A model generated the notes under the pieces. The model saw only the letters and a list, made by a program, of their open reading frames with translations, had not been told where the DNA came from and ran no database searches. A stretch of DNA of 64,000 nucleotides from Macrothele yani (taxonomy: Eukaryota > Arthropoda > Arachnida > Araneae > Macrothelidae), in NCBI GenBank assembly GCA_039090855.1, contig CM077012.1, forward strand, positions 140,650,541 through 140,714,540, written 5' to 3'. Position numbers and translations under genes: made by a program. Shown here piece after piece: positions 1-11,436 of the stretch (its first letter is position 1; every line of letters begins with the position of its first letter).

Positions 1-1938
1 TTTTTTTCTGCAAGTGCAGTTTTTTTTTAACTAACTAAATTTACACCATGTTACAATGTTCGACTATTCAATTAACTTAGTTTGAATGTTTTATCTTCCC
101 TGAGAAGTTATCAGGAGTGGACGAATGTGTAAATTAACTTCGTTACAAATGTTTTAGTTTTTTTCCTGCCATACGCAGTTTTTTTTACTACTATGCTACT
201 TCTGACATATATATGGATGAGTGTTCTCCGCACGTATTGTGACAAAATATTTATCACGACATATAACATGGACATTTGATGTACAGAAAGTTTCTTTTTT
301 CTATAAATGTTCGTGATATTGAACTATTGATGTCTAGAGATTATGTGTACTGATATAAAGTCAGTTACAGCAACGGATCAACAAATCTCTTCATCCATTT
401 TGTAAGTTCTTATCTGAAAGAGTTGAATGAATGATCAGATTGTTTGAAAGGATAGCTCTACAAAATTGATAGGCTCTTGGCAAAAAAAAAAAAAAATACG
501 AGGGAGATGATAATTCTAAATTAACTTTCCTTTTTAGTTTCTTTCCCTATGTAAATCTTGAGTTTATTCTCAGTTATATTTCACTCTTAACGTAATATCT
601 TTTCTCTCAAACGAATACGTTTGGCAACACAATTGAGATTGAATGCACGTGACGTATGCCTGAGATAAGATAAGAACGAGAGATAAAAACGACGACAATA
701 CTGTTGCTGGGCGAGCGTTGAAAGAGCGTTGTAAAGAGAGCGTTGTGTTAAGAGCTGTGAAGCTGTGTGGTGTGTTTAAATATTGATATCGTTCTGTTAT
801 GGACGTGCTACAACCTTGAATAAAGCATCTTATCCGTAAGTTTGACTTCTGTTGTTTACATGTTTCGTCTGGCCGTTAAGGTTTCTTTCATTTAGGAACT
901 ATTTCTTAGTATGTTGATGTTTTAAATTAACGTAGAAGTACGAAAAGACTTTTACGTTATACAGTTCATGCAACGCTTTCCGTGTGCGTTTATGTCAATA
1001 CGTGATACAATATTACATATTTACAGATGAAAACTCTTCTACATTGATGTAATTACGTGAGACAGTATTCAGTACTTAACAGAATACAAAGTCTGTTCTA
1101 ATGGGGATTCATTATAGACCAGTAGCTAGAGATAGTACTCGGCCAAGATAAAAGAAACCTTAACCATTACGGTTTAAAGTTTTGGATGAGACATCAAAGA
1201 ATTTTGCGTCAAAATAATAAAGTGGTGTACAAATGCAGAACAATTCAACAGCAAAATTTCAGTCGCGATGTAAAACGGTAAACTTACGCAAAATTATAAA
1301 AACAAAAAAAATGCATTCCATAGGATGCAAGTGATTTTACAACAATGGGAGAATAAAATCTGCAATGCTATAAACGTTTTGGCATCTGATTACGATAATC
1401 GTATTCATCGTATAACGAGATAAGTCCTGACCGTGTTACCAAAACGTATCAAATAGCAAATTACAGAATCCAAATCTGAACTTATACTAGAACTACTTTA
1501 GATGATATTCATTAGAATTTAATAAACTGAGCAAAGACAAGTATTAACAGGAAAAGTATAACGAGCAACTCAATGGATGTACGACTTATCAATGCGAAAA
1601 ATGACAAGCTAAAATAAAAAGTAAAATTAGTTTTTAGCACAGTAATTTCATTTTTATGTTTAAATTATCAGCGAGTAAAGGCCCAATTTATTCTGGCAGA
1701 GTTTTGTGCAGAAATTTAAAATGAAGTTTCGGGGAGGACGCTCATTTTACTGTAGTTTTAGCTTAGCTTTGTTGTAACACAAAGGATCACGTTTCAGAAT
1801 GTTTAATATGAAGCTCAAAGATAAAAAAGTAAAGTAATTAGTGCATGTGCTTCCTCTATGACCATAAGGCTGTCATTTTAATAAAACTGGAATCTTAATC
1901 TACTTTAACTTTGGACAACATAATGCTGGATATCACGT
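1..1938. other. Gene-free AT-rich stretch
   Basis: No open reading frame of note and no mobile element is recognised. The sequence is AT-rich with homopolymer runs, for example A/T tracts near 1-29 and 481-496. It may hold introns, old decayed repeats or ordinary intergenic DNA; nothing here decides between them. Confidence 0.6.
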
Positions 1939-2890
1939 ATGAAACAATATATACCGCATTCATTCACAAACCAGCCCTACCCCGCCTCAGTGAGGCAAGC
2001 AGAAAAACACCTCCAGGCCATAAATAGCTTTTATACCTACCTGCTGTACGACGTACCTGCCACTGCAGAATATTTGAGATTCCAGCGTTCGACCACCTCA
2101 TGCGTGTACCACAACTGCATCAAAATAAGAAAAACTGACAACCTCAGGAGAAAATGAGGACGTAAACGGGCCGTTGATGTTCGAAGTGAACGCTGCCACT
2201 CCCGTATCGTAACGAAAGATCGCAGTGGAGATGATTACGAAGGGACAACTACGAAGGTTTGAGCCAAAAACATTCGCACGATAGCACGACTATGGCAGCA
2301 GTGGTCCACATCGATTACCCTTGTGAACGGTACACCAGTGGGCTATGAGGCTACAGTGGGGAAAATAAGATCGCCACTGAAATGTGCAAGACTTGAAGTT
2401 TGGTCCGATGAATCGTGGTTCCAAGATTACACGCCAACTGGAGGGTTATATGTGTATTGTAGACACCACGAAACCATGGATTTCAGCTGTCAACATGTGT
2501 TACAGGCATTTGGCGTGGGTTTCCATAGACCCACTTTGGAGGTCACTTGAATCCACTGAGATCATCTTACCACAAGGCTAATTGTGGTACATTCCTATAG
2601 CCAAGACGCGTTCATGGCTGACCAGCAGGATGCCTTTTTTCAACAAAACGCTGTCTCTTGGCAAAGACTGGCTAGAAGAGCAATTCACTGAGTTAGGACC
2701 CTTGAATGGCTTCTTTATTCTCTAGATTTGAACCCAACTGATCGTTTGTAAGACAGAATGAGAGACATTCAAGCCGAAACCTACTGGCAGCTCTCTACGC
2801 TTTACTGACGGCTGTCCTTGAATCGTGGGCTGCAATAGCACCTGAACGTTTCCAGCACTGTGTAGTGTCCATGCCATGACGTGTTACTGC
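1939..2890 (+). pseudogene. Tc1-like transposase relic
   Basis: Broken reading frames together resemble a Tc1-family DDE transposase, the cut-and-paste enzyme that moves TA-flanked DNA transposons. A helix-turn-helix and linker-like part lies near 2080-2300. The WSDES motif with the first catalytic Asp codon is at 2407-2409. A YVYCRHHETMD block follows. Near 2641 the second catalytic motif reads FFQQNAV, where family members read QQDNA, so the Asp is lost. LDLNPTDRL near 2728 stands where SPDLNPIE is expected, so the Glu is lost too. The tail VSMP-RVTAVVRA near 2868 matches the usual SMPRR..AV..A ending. Several stops and frameshifts make it non-functional. The RHHETMD block resembles the Tc1 at 44.4-45.8 kb. 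No clear TIRs were found. Confidence 0.75.
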
Positions 2891-2954
2891 TGTTGTGAGG
2901 GCGAAGGTGTACCCACACGTTATGTGTTCGAGTATATAACAAGTTGCCCTTTTA

Positions 2955-3990
2955 CTATATCTGAAAAAGAAAAATTCGAGAGAGTGCCCTGGTACTCTCT
3001 GTACATAATTTATGCTGTGCATCTATCGCATGCCAAGATTTTCGTGGGTACGAAATAAAACGAGCGATTCGAGTGTAGATATTTAAGTTACAACGTTACA
3101 GCATTTGTTCGCGTCCCTCACGACCACACCGTGCCACACACCGGTACATACTAAGTGGAATTAACTCATAACATACAATAAGGTTTACTTATTCCTGACG
3201 TTGAGCGGTATTTTACTAGGTGGATTGATGAATTATATTTTCGTAAAACTAATGAAAGAAGATATGTGAGTCATAAAAGAAAATATTTATTAAACTATGG
3301 CGGCTGCAACAGTAAGTATTTCGATTGTTTAGTTTTCTAAAAACAATATTATATATTATTCAGATTTAAATGAAGGTAGGAAACGATCCTGATACAGATG
3401 AAATGCGATGCAACTACGGAAGTCCATCGGGCGCATGCGCAAGATATAAAGAAAGTCTGAATCGCAAGTATGTTAAGTGAGGGGGATTGATAACATTTCA
3501 TCTAAGATATCTACAGGTTACATACCGTGTTATACATAATTTATTTTAAGGTTCTTTTCAATAGCAGGTACCCCCACCCCCTTTCGGCGAGGGGTCAAGA
3601 GGAAGCCAAATTTCGCTACGATGCACTGTTTTCATAGAATCAACATGCATTTTTGTAATGGCTTTTATCACATATACCATCAGGTTTTCGTAATTTATGC
3701 AAACTGCAATAAGATCTTGTTACGTTTATGTAAAATGTGATAAAATAACATTCGGCGATAGTTTAGTAAACTATATTGCTGAGTAACAATGAAATTAACT
3801 ATCGTTGCGTCACTTTCTCTCTCACTCACGAGACAGCATTCAAAAATTAATTAGATTTTAACAATGGTTTCGACTACTTCCGTTACCAATTTTCGTTACA
3901 TCAAAATTCTTTACTTTGAATTTACTACTGTCGTGAAAAATGCATAGCCTCAAACTTATTACACGACATTCACAATATTTAAATTTCGTG
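2955..3990 (+). repeat. Unnamed dispersed repeat, copy A
   Basis: This stretch aligns in order with 50641-52110 over about 1 kb with many substitutions and small indels. Shared landmarks are GGTACTCT..GTA.ATAATTTATGCT near 2990, TCCTGAC.TTGAGCGGTA near 3195, GCGCATGCGCAAG near 3429, AGCCAAATTTCGCTA near 3605 and CGACTACTTCCGTTACC near 3870. Family unknown. No long ORF is shared, so it is probably a non-autonomous element or part of a larger unrecognised one. Copy B is interrupted by a pogo-like element. Confidence 0.7.
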
Positions 3991-4247
3991 GTTGTCAATC
4001 TTTCATAAATCACTTCCAGAATGTTAAGACTTTCAGGCAAAAACTGGGTACAGCTTGTTATCATTGTTACATAAAAATGAATGAAATATGAGATAAAGAC
4101 CTATATAAAATATCGTCCTTCGTAAAATTGATATTAACCATTTGTTTTCGAAAGAAATTCTATACACAAAACAGATGTAGGAAGCAGAATGTAGTATTAT
4201 GAAAATGGAGAAATGATGTTGAATAAGAGATGCACTGCAATACTGTA

Positions 4248-5020
4248 CGGGGGTCATCAACGTTCTGCACACTGTCCTTTTTTGAGAAAAGTGGGAAGCA
4301 ACGGAGAAAACTTACCTTATTGTCATTCACTGTACTCTCCTCTGTTGCTAATGACAGCTTGCCAGCGGTGAGGTAGGTCTTGGATGTCCCGCAGTACGCC
4401 ATCTTTGTTCAGGCGTTGTATTACTCGGGTCACGTCCAATGACAGTTCGTCCAGCGATTCGTAGCAGATGCCGCGGAGCCGTTATTTTCTTAACTTTGGG
4501 AAAAGATCAAAGTGGGGTGGACTGAGATCAGGGCTGTATGGTGGGTGGGATAAAGTTTCACAGCAATATTTCGACAACAGTCCCCGTATCGACGCTGCGC
4601 CATGACACAATGCGTTGTCATTCAGCAAGATCGCTCCCGCTTCCAACAAGTTGGGGCGATTTCGACGAATTTTAGGTTTCAACTTTGTCCTTAAAGAAAT
4701 TGTGCTTCGATAAAGAGTTCCTTCCCCACAAACTTCTTGCAAGGCAGTGTCGATTTGTGTCGGAGTTTTTCCCCGCGCAGTCTATATTCTCACGTACGAG
4801 CGCTAGTCTAATGCCGAGACTCTACCTGAGGAGCTGCACGCTTCCATTTCCAAACCCTCCACGTCCACAAAGCAAATGGTAGCGCTTCGTTCTGACACCG
4901 CTGCGTTTCTGAGAGTCTGACCTTGACATGTGCAATCATTTTCTCGATTGCACCATCCGCTTCCGTTTTAAAGTGTGTAGAACTTTTGCTATGAACCTCG
5001 TACACGATATCACATCCCAA
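4248..5020 (-). pseudogene. mariner transposase relic (DD34D type)
   Basis: Read on the minus strand, the sequence gives a mariner transposase C-terminal half. LLNDNALCHGA corresponds to HDNARPH with the second catalytic Asp, followed by SHPPYSPDLSPPHFDLFPKL. There the third catalytic Asp (family PSD or PPD) has become His. Downstream, in other frames, RYESLDELSLDVTRVI, a DGVLR.IQDLP stretch and QAVIS.RGEYS fit the family's C-terminus. A terminus-like sequence CGGGGGTCATCAACGTTCTG starts at 4248 after TA, but no matching right TIR was found. The N-terminal half (to about 5020) is poorly preserved. The copy has multiple frameshifts and is dead. Confidence 0.75.
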
Positions 5021-5029
5021 TGTTTTGTT

Positions 5030-6487
5030 GGCTGCGCCAGTGAAATGCTACATGTAGAAACTGTAAAATTCGAAAACAGAATAAGTGATGAATTAACACA
5101 AGCAAGCATACGACGATCGGCGATAGTTAAAGAAAAATTTACGTAAGAATAGAGTATAACTTATCCTTCTCACTGAAATTTAAAATCAAGTTCAATTTAG
5201 CTTTCTGCTCATTAGGACGATTCAGAAGGTGAAACATACAGATCTTTCTTTTACGTATCTTTTAAGCACTCAATACAGTTCTAGTTTTACAGCAGAGTAA
5301 GAGAGGCATGCGTTTTTTTTTCATATGAATACGAAACTTAATACGGAAAAATTAAAAAAGATTAATCAACAAGCTAATTGTTTAAGAGAAAATTTCTGGG
5401 CAGCGATAATTTTCAACTATGCGCTGATGAAATACCATCGAAATCATTGATAATGGTAGGGACAGACATGCTAATGGAAGATATTTTTTGTAACAAGACA
5501 GATACTGCACCAGAAGAAAATTGAGCGAAAATAAAAACTGTTACTTAATTACGAGATTTAAACTAGAATTATTTTAGTCCATTAGCAGTCGCATTCATTA
5601 CCTTTTAAATTTGTGTAGAGAGAAAATTTTTAAAATGATTTCACAATATTATCTCACACAAAATTAAGTCTTATTTCTGTCTAAGCAAAAATAAATGAAT
5701 GCAAGTCGAATAAAAGCCATATTTAAAAAAGTGGAATTATTTATGCATCAGCATTAGTGAACGATATCTTCCGTTCCCCAGTGTACACACATTGTATAGA
5801 TGTGCGTCAAGATATGGAACCGAGGAAATGCATTTAAAATTTCGGAGTGTCCGAAGAAAGAAAAATTACGGAAATTTGGTCACACAGCCTAGATCTTAAG
5901 TGCAAAGCCCTTAAAAAGCAGCACAAAAGACTCCGACAACACTCATTTTTCAGAATAACGAAAAAAGTTTCCGTGCTGATGCTACCTTAACTTTCACTCT
6001 GCTTCAGAACGGGTGCCTGGAAGAAAAGAAATTTCCATCTGCAGCCGTAATCTCCTTACATCAAAGCACACTTGGACCAGCTTATCGTCTGCGAGTACTG
6101 GGTTGCAAAAGTTATTAAAAATGTTTCTCAGAAGCATTATTTCTAAAATTCATAACTCAAAGACTTACGAACAGAAGGGCAAACATTTAAAACTATTCAC
6201 GAAAACTGTTCAAGAACAGCTTTTGGTTTCCCCAGCAGTTTTACCACATGTGGAAATTTGAAATTTGATGTATGAATCAACGTATTAGGTGTATTTAGCG
6301 CTATTTCCCGTATTTTATATTATTCAGAATCTACCAAGCAAAGAATGCTGATCCAACGTGGTTTGAAATTTATGGTCACTAGGAAATAGAGAATTTAGTA
6401 CAGGAAGAACTGTAGATTAAAAATAAAAAAGTACGTCCAAAAACAGATCAGCGTAAAACCACAACGGTACAAAATTTCATTCAGACG
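5030..6487. other. Gene-free AT-rich stretch
   Basis: Only short random-looking frames occur; the longest is 82 codons at 6013-6261, with no recognisable motif. No TIR, LTR or tRNA-like promoter was seen. Confidence 0.55.
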
Positions 6488-6623
6488 AGTCATTTCACAT
6501 ATCAATCCACCGCTGGATGAAGGTCTCCCAGGTCTTTCCCACAACTTTGTCTCGAGTCAGACTTCATGTCACTCAGGCACGTTTTCCAATTTCAATCACC
6601 TGTCTTCCACGAGTTTTTTCTGG

Positions 6624-6842
6624 GGTTGAGGGTTTAACGACCGCCGTGATCAACTCAATGGGCGAGAAGCAGTCACCCGTCCTTAATTTTGGGCCACTTT
6701 CTTCCATGGAAGAGAGAGAGAGAGAGCGCCAATGCCGTAAGACAAACACACCATTCATGCCTCACCGGAATTCGAACCAGGCCCCAAATCGGACGAATGG
6801 TCAGAAGCAAACGCTTAGACCACTGCGCCTCCTGGGCGGCGG
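6624..6842 (-). mobile_element. tRNA-derived SINE, moderately decayed
   Basis: Minus-oriented copy of the window's main SINE. It has a tRNA-like head at the high-coordinate end (CACTGCGCC.. and ATTCGAACC, the complements of A and B boxes), then the body with GACAAACAC, and ends at GGTTTAACGACC near 6630. It carries an expanded (GA)n run at about 6711-6726. Inserted in a LINE 3' end. Confidence 0.8.
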
Positions 6843-6954
6843 GGTCATTTTGGATTTTCCCTGTCACTTGAAATTCAGTCTAGTATTTTAGTTGTGCAAT
6901 GGTTGTAAGTTGTTCTAGCAAGATGTTTAGCCCCATTGCCTTTTCAGGGCCTTA

Positions 6955-7170
6955 TTTTTTGTTTGGAGGTTTAACGACCACCGTTAGTAACTCAATGAGC
7001 TATAAGCAGTCATCCGTCCCTAATTTAAAACCACTGACTCCAGGGAAGGGAGAGAGTCAGTGCCGTAAGACAAACACTACATCCAGGTATCACCGGGAAT
7101 CGAACCCCGACACCTTTCGGACGAATGGTCATAAGCCAGTGCTTAGACCACTGTGCTACCGGGACGGCCC
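6955..7170 (-). mobile_element. tRNA-derived SINE
   Basis: Minus-oriented near full-length copy: the T-rich end near 6955 is the poly(A) tail, GGAGGTTTAACGACCACCG follows, and the tRNA-like head ends near 7170 with GGGACGGCC. The B-box complement GAATCGAACCCC has one extra change from consensus. Inserted in the same LINE fragment as its neighbour at 6624. Confidence 0.85.
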
Positions 7171-7499
7171 ATTTTAGGGATTTAACGTTGATTAAGTCAT
7201 CAATCGTCATTTTCTTGATAAATGAGTTCTTCTTCGTACCTGTCTTGGTTACAACAAGCATTTACCTCTTCATGCTGCCTTTTAGTAGTCTGAATCTTCT
7301 TAAATGTGTTTTAGTTAAAGTCCATGTATCTGATCCATATGTAAAAACTGGAAAGATGTGTTGATTAAACATTTAAGACAATAGTAAATTGCTCTTGAAA
7401 ATTGTATTGTCTTCCAAATTCTCTCTAACCAAGGTTTATTATACACTCTATTGATTTTTTCGATGTGGTCCACGTGTTGTATCTGTTCAAGGTGGTCCG

Positions 7500-7915
7500 A
7501 GCTGACCCAGAAGAGACTAATCACTGAATACGATATTATTCCATTCGTTCCACCACGCAGGTCTGGTATTGCACCATGCTAATCTTGCGCATCGATGTGA
7601 AACGGTGATGGGCAGTCGTCGAAATGGTCTGCGACAGCGCAAGCCTGCCTCAGCCAATCTGTGATTGCGTCCTTGTCGATACAATGCTGTTCATCTCTCA
7701 TCCTCTGTCGATCGTAGGGTTGAATATGCTGCGATCGAGGTTTCCAGAAGTCCATTTACCTGCACCAGACCTATTAAGGTGACGTAAGTTACCTTTCTCC
7801 AACCACTGTGTCCACATTTGACCGAAAGTTGTATCCTGATGAGTTTGATATGCGATGCAGGAACCAACTAGCCGTACGTAGTAATATGACAAAGATTTTG
7901 CTATGTGCAATTATG
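7500..7915 (-). pseudogene. Tc1-like transposase fragment (N-terminal half)
   Basis: On the minus strand, frames joined by eye give WTQWLEKGNLRHLNRSGAGK and later LPITVSHRCARLAWCNTRP and WNEWNNIVFSD. These match the Tc1 linker and DNA-binding region leading into the first catalytic motif SDESRF. Here the Glu after SD is a stop codon. The rest of the catalytic domain is missing, and a LINE fragment abuts at the low-coordinate side. Confidence 0.6.
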
Positions 7916-7981
7916 CAACCGATTGACACTGTGATGGTAGGATTCCCGATGACGTCGCCCAGGCATTCTAGCTCCTCACTC

Positions 7982-8257
7982 ACACGTGCTTTCTCCACCG
8001 AGATCACTCCGATGCAATGATCCACACACCCAGGTGAGGACGCCAAACTTAGTTATGCTGATTATTTACATTCTTTACACGTGCTCTCGCCACCGACATC
8101 ACTCCGATGCAGTGGTCCACACGACCAAGTCAGGACGACCAAACTTAGCTAAGCTAAGCTGATTATTTACACTTCTTACACGTGCTTTCGCCACGGAGAT
8201 CACTCCGATGCAGTGGTCCACAAGCCCAGGTGAGGACGACCAAACGTAACTACGCCG
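7982..8257. repeat. Tandem repeat, about 95-101 bp unit, 2.8 copies
   Basis: Units begin with ACACGTGCT at 7982, 8077 and 8178. They share ATCACTCCGATGCA, TGGTCCACA and GAGGACGACCAAAC. Spacing is 95 and 101 bp. The second unit carries a local AGCTAAGCTAAGCT expansion near 8148. No coding function is apparent. Confidence 0.85.
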
Positions 8258-9864
8258 AGCAGTTTTGTCTTTTTATCTCCCTCACCTATCGCTTGATTGA
8301 TTCACAACTGCGAATATTTACATAACTAAACTGTGAACACATACCCAAAAAAAATTGCATGGCGTTCCAACAAATACTTCGGTCTGTGGCATTTCCTAAG
8401 TCGACTGTGTACCATAATGGCATTTCTCATTCTTGCAATAGTCACGTTTTTAATGCAGTGGTTGTCTTTCACGAAGTTGCCGCACATATGGAGACTTTAA
8501 TAACATGTTAGATATTATATCCACTGGAGCTACGTATCGATTCTTCACGGCCACCCGTGTAAAACGCTACTCGCAGTGCACATGAATTCAGTTTTAATCA
8601 TAATGAAAATCTGATTGGTTTCAAGAGTTAATTCTTGAGCCCTCATAGTTTAATACGGCAAAAAAGTTTCCCGTGTGTAGAACTCATGACCGCCTTCGTA
8701 CTGCTGGATTCTAGTTCGAATAACAGCTATGATCATTGGTTGGCCGCCGTTGTGTGGCTCGTAACGTCAGATATATGTGATTCTGCCTAGCAGTAAATGC
8801 TCATGTGAATTGCTACACAGCGAAATAAAATTGTTCTTTGGGGAGTTATTGTAGAGTACAGTAGCCTTTTATTTCTGTTCGGAATTGTGATGCAAATACT
8901 GCTTGAAAAACTTGAGATTTTTTTTTTAGGTACAATCATGCAACGGAAAAAGTTTGTAGCGATTCCTCCAGGAAATAAAAGCCTTCAATATACATTTGTA
9001 TCAAAAGGGAAGCTTATCTCAGTCTGGAACTGTCAGAGTAATCACTTGCAATGAGACCGATAAGAAGCTTAGAAATAAAACTTCAAGGGGATTAGGCTTA
9101 TTTGTATCAACAGAGGCTTTCTGCTTACCGTGGTCTATAAAACGTTTCAAGTAGCCATAAGACAAGAATTAAATACTTCACGCAACAAAGCGCGCGAGCG
9201 TACACATATGTAAACGCATTTTTCAATACTTCAGAAGTTCTGGATGAAAGATTGCTTTTAAACGATAGTCTTAAGATTTGTGTTTTTCTAGAAAAATCAG
9301 GATAGGTCAACACAACTGAAAAACAAGTCCAGAAATCGAAATATACTTAAGCTAGGACTTTGCCTGCTCCGTCGAAATGCCGACTCTGCAGGGATAGGTC
9401 GAACTCTCTGAAGAAAAATGTGAAGGCGTTGCGCGAGAATTCCTACCAGGATCCGACAAGTCTTCCACCCGGACAGGATCGGTCGTGAGCCCCCGCCTCC
9501 CACCCCTTTACCATAGCCCGTACGCGTGACGTGCTAATGTGCCGGGGTTCTTAATTTTGCGACTGGTGGGGAGATTCACTCGCCATCGCAAAGAGAAAAT
9601 GGGACAAACGTCCTTTAAATGGTGTCTAGGCTAATAGTATAGTCACATTAAACGCACTGAGGTTCTCATCCATCTGAGAAATAAATCCTTTATTCTCATG
9701 AGACCTCTCACAAAGATGAAAGATAATTACAATGAAAGATGAGCATAATAAAAAGCACTTGGGCGGGTGCTACTGGGATGACTCTGGGCCGGAGTCATCG
9801 TTTCCCACTTCCAGTTTTCTTCCTTCTACAGTCAGGATTTCTTCAAGACTGTGTTCTTTGTTTC
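8258..9864. other. No recognised feature
   Basis: No family match was seen on either strand. GC content rises near 9380-9560 without a coherent reading frame. Short ORFs at 9125-9313 and 9297-9503 look random. Confidence 0.5.
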
Positions 9865-10083
9865 GCTCTAAAATTCTCGATTAATCCCTGTCTTGCTCTA
9901 AAATTCTCGATTAATCCCCGTCTTGCTCTAAAACTCGCGACGAGTTCTTTAGTCATCTCGATTAATCCAAGTCTCGCTCTAAAACTCACGACCAGTTCTT
10001 TAGTCCTCTTGATTAATCCCTGTCTCACTCTAAAACTCGCGACGAGTTTTTTAGTCATCTCGATTAATCCCTGTCTCACTCTA
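9865..10083. repeat. Composite minisatellite, 30-bp and 51-bp units
   Basis: The motif [GA]CTCTAAAA starts near 9865, 9895, 9925, 9976, 10027 and 10078, giving spacings 30, 30, 51, 51 and 51 bp. The 51-bp unit is the 30-bp unit plus about 21 bp including CGACGAGTTCTTTAGTCAT. All periods are multiples of three, so frames stay open on both strands (for example RARQGLIENF repeats on the minus strand). It lies directly 3' of a minus-strand LINE RNase H end, so it may be part of that LINE's 3' region. Confidence 0.85.
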
Positions 10084-10085
10084 GA

Positions 10086-10530
10086 AAAGCCGAACAGGAT
10101 CGAGAGACTAGGATTTTTTCTCCCTGAAAGAGAAACTCAATCCAAAATCCTGTGAGGACGTCGGCGGACTGGGCCCCGCATCCGCACACACTTTCCCTAA
10201 CCGCAAAACGGCTGAAGTACTCCCGCGATACGCCATGGCCAGTGAGCACTAGGTTAAGGAACCCATCTGACTCCACTCTTGGTATAGACTGAAAAAAAGT
10301 ACGATTCGCTTTCCTCCTCGTATTCTTTTCGTCCCACCGTCTTTGCCACTCCCTTATCGTGGCCTTTTTCATCTGAGTTCGCACACTTTGCAGAGGCGTT
10401 CTCTAATGAAAGTCAATGTCCCGTTTGCCAGCGGCCTCCTTTGCCAGCTGGTCTGCACGTTCGTTTCCTCTGGCTCCGACATGGCTTCGGACCGAATGGA
10501 AAAAATCGCGGAACCGCCTGCTTTCTCAGA
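10086..10530 (-). pseudogene. LINE RNase H / C-terminal fragment
   Basis: Minus-strand translation gives SHVGARGNERADQLAKEAAG, the end of an RNase H domain in LINEs of the I/R1/Jockey type, which degrades RNA in RNA-DNA hybrids. This is followed in another frame by REWQRRWDEKNTRRKANRTF, VLTGHGVSREYFSRF and VCGCGAQSADVLTG. The latter two match the conserved LTGHG..Y..RF and C-x-CG..(D)(H)VL tail of those ORF2 proteins. The copy is 5' truncated and has at least one stop after the RNase H motif. It is followed on its 3' side by the minisatellite at 9865-10083. Confidence 0.8.
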
Positions 10531-11436
10531 GATTTAACCTCCCTGACCAGGGGAGCTCTGCTTCTGAGCAATGCACCTGAATACCAAGTTGACTGTTAAT
10601 CATTATACCTTGCGACTAAGTAACCGGATTTCAGGAAATCAGGGTGCGCACTGAAATGGATTTGGCAATAGCTATCCTTTTATGAAATTTCATTGACGTG
10701 TGTAGTGATCGTTCTACGGACGGAAAGCAAGGAAATTGAAAGAATCCTAAAAGAAACATTTAAGGCACTATTGATTCACAAGAAAAAAATAATTTAAACA
10801 TTTGTATGTCATAATACAATGTAGGACGTGACGTTTGAGAAGATACGGGGCATATATTAAGTAAATATATTTGAGCATAAAAATGAATGAAAATGATTAG
10901 ATTAACCACATCTATAACTTTTTGAATTTAATTTATTGTAATATATTGCTTAACACAAAGCGACATGGCTGAAATGCGAAAGATGAATCAAAATTCTTTT
11001 CTCTTCAAAAATACAATTTTCAAAAAAGTTAAGAATTAAAGCTCTTCTACATGGGCTCTGATGTCATCGAAAATTGATACAGCGTTCAACAGATAAAACG
11101 ATTATAAAGTAGAGGTACTTCGGTCGTCAGAAAAACCCTTTAGCTTTATTTACACCTGATCTTTTACAGTCCATTGATTCTCGAAAAATAAATACTGAAA
11201 AATCCCTCGCAGGCATCTGTGGATATTAGAAGTTGCCCATACCTTCTTCAGAGATACTGGTTCCAGTGAAGGTAGGTAACAAAATCCGAAAGGAAAATTT
11301 CATTTGTGTTTTGCCGTAGTATTGGAAACCATACATAGGTCATACTTCCGAGCCTTCATTATCACTAAGCTACCTCATATCACCGTGCTTTACGTATTGC
11401 GTTACTTGTTTCCTAACGTCCAATAGGCTTCTAATA
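10531..11436. other. No recognised feature
   Basis: AT-rich, with no ORF of note and no repeat structure. It ends at the TA flanking the mariner element. Confidence 0.55.

Larger units (their letters stand above)
6488..7500 (-). pseudogene. LINE 3' end (reverse transcriptase C-terminus), split by two SINEs
   Basis: Minus-strand translation of about 7180-7420 gives INTSFQFLHMDQIHGL and, in another frame, FTYGSDTWTLTKTHLRR followed by an AM..RML-like stretch. This is the pattern YG.ETWTLTK.. seen near the end of many LINE reverse transcriptases. About 6488-6540 encodes TWETFIQRWI, matching the very end of such proteins (..EEAF.Q.W). Between these parts lie two SINEs (6624-6842 and 6955-7170). 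The intervening piece 6843-6954 aligns with 30960-31040. Two further 3' ends of the same family lie at 30.87-31.67 kb and 45.84-46.29 kb, all in the same orientation. The exact clade is not determined. The upper boundary is uncertain because a Tc1 fragment abuts near 7500. Confidence 0.7.

Noticed and set aside
9739..10155. 138-codon ORF made of repeated blocks
   Set aside because: Open only because the minisatellite periods are multiples of three; the opposite strand is open too.
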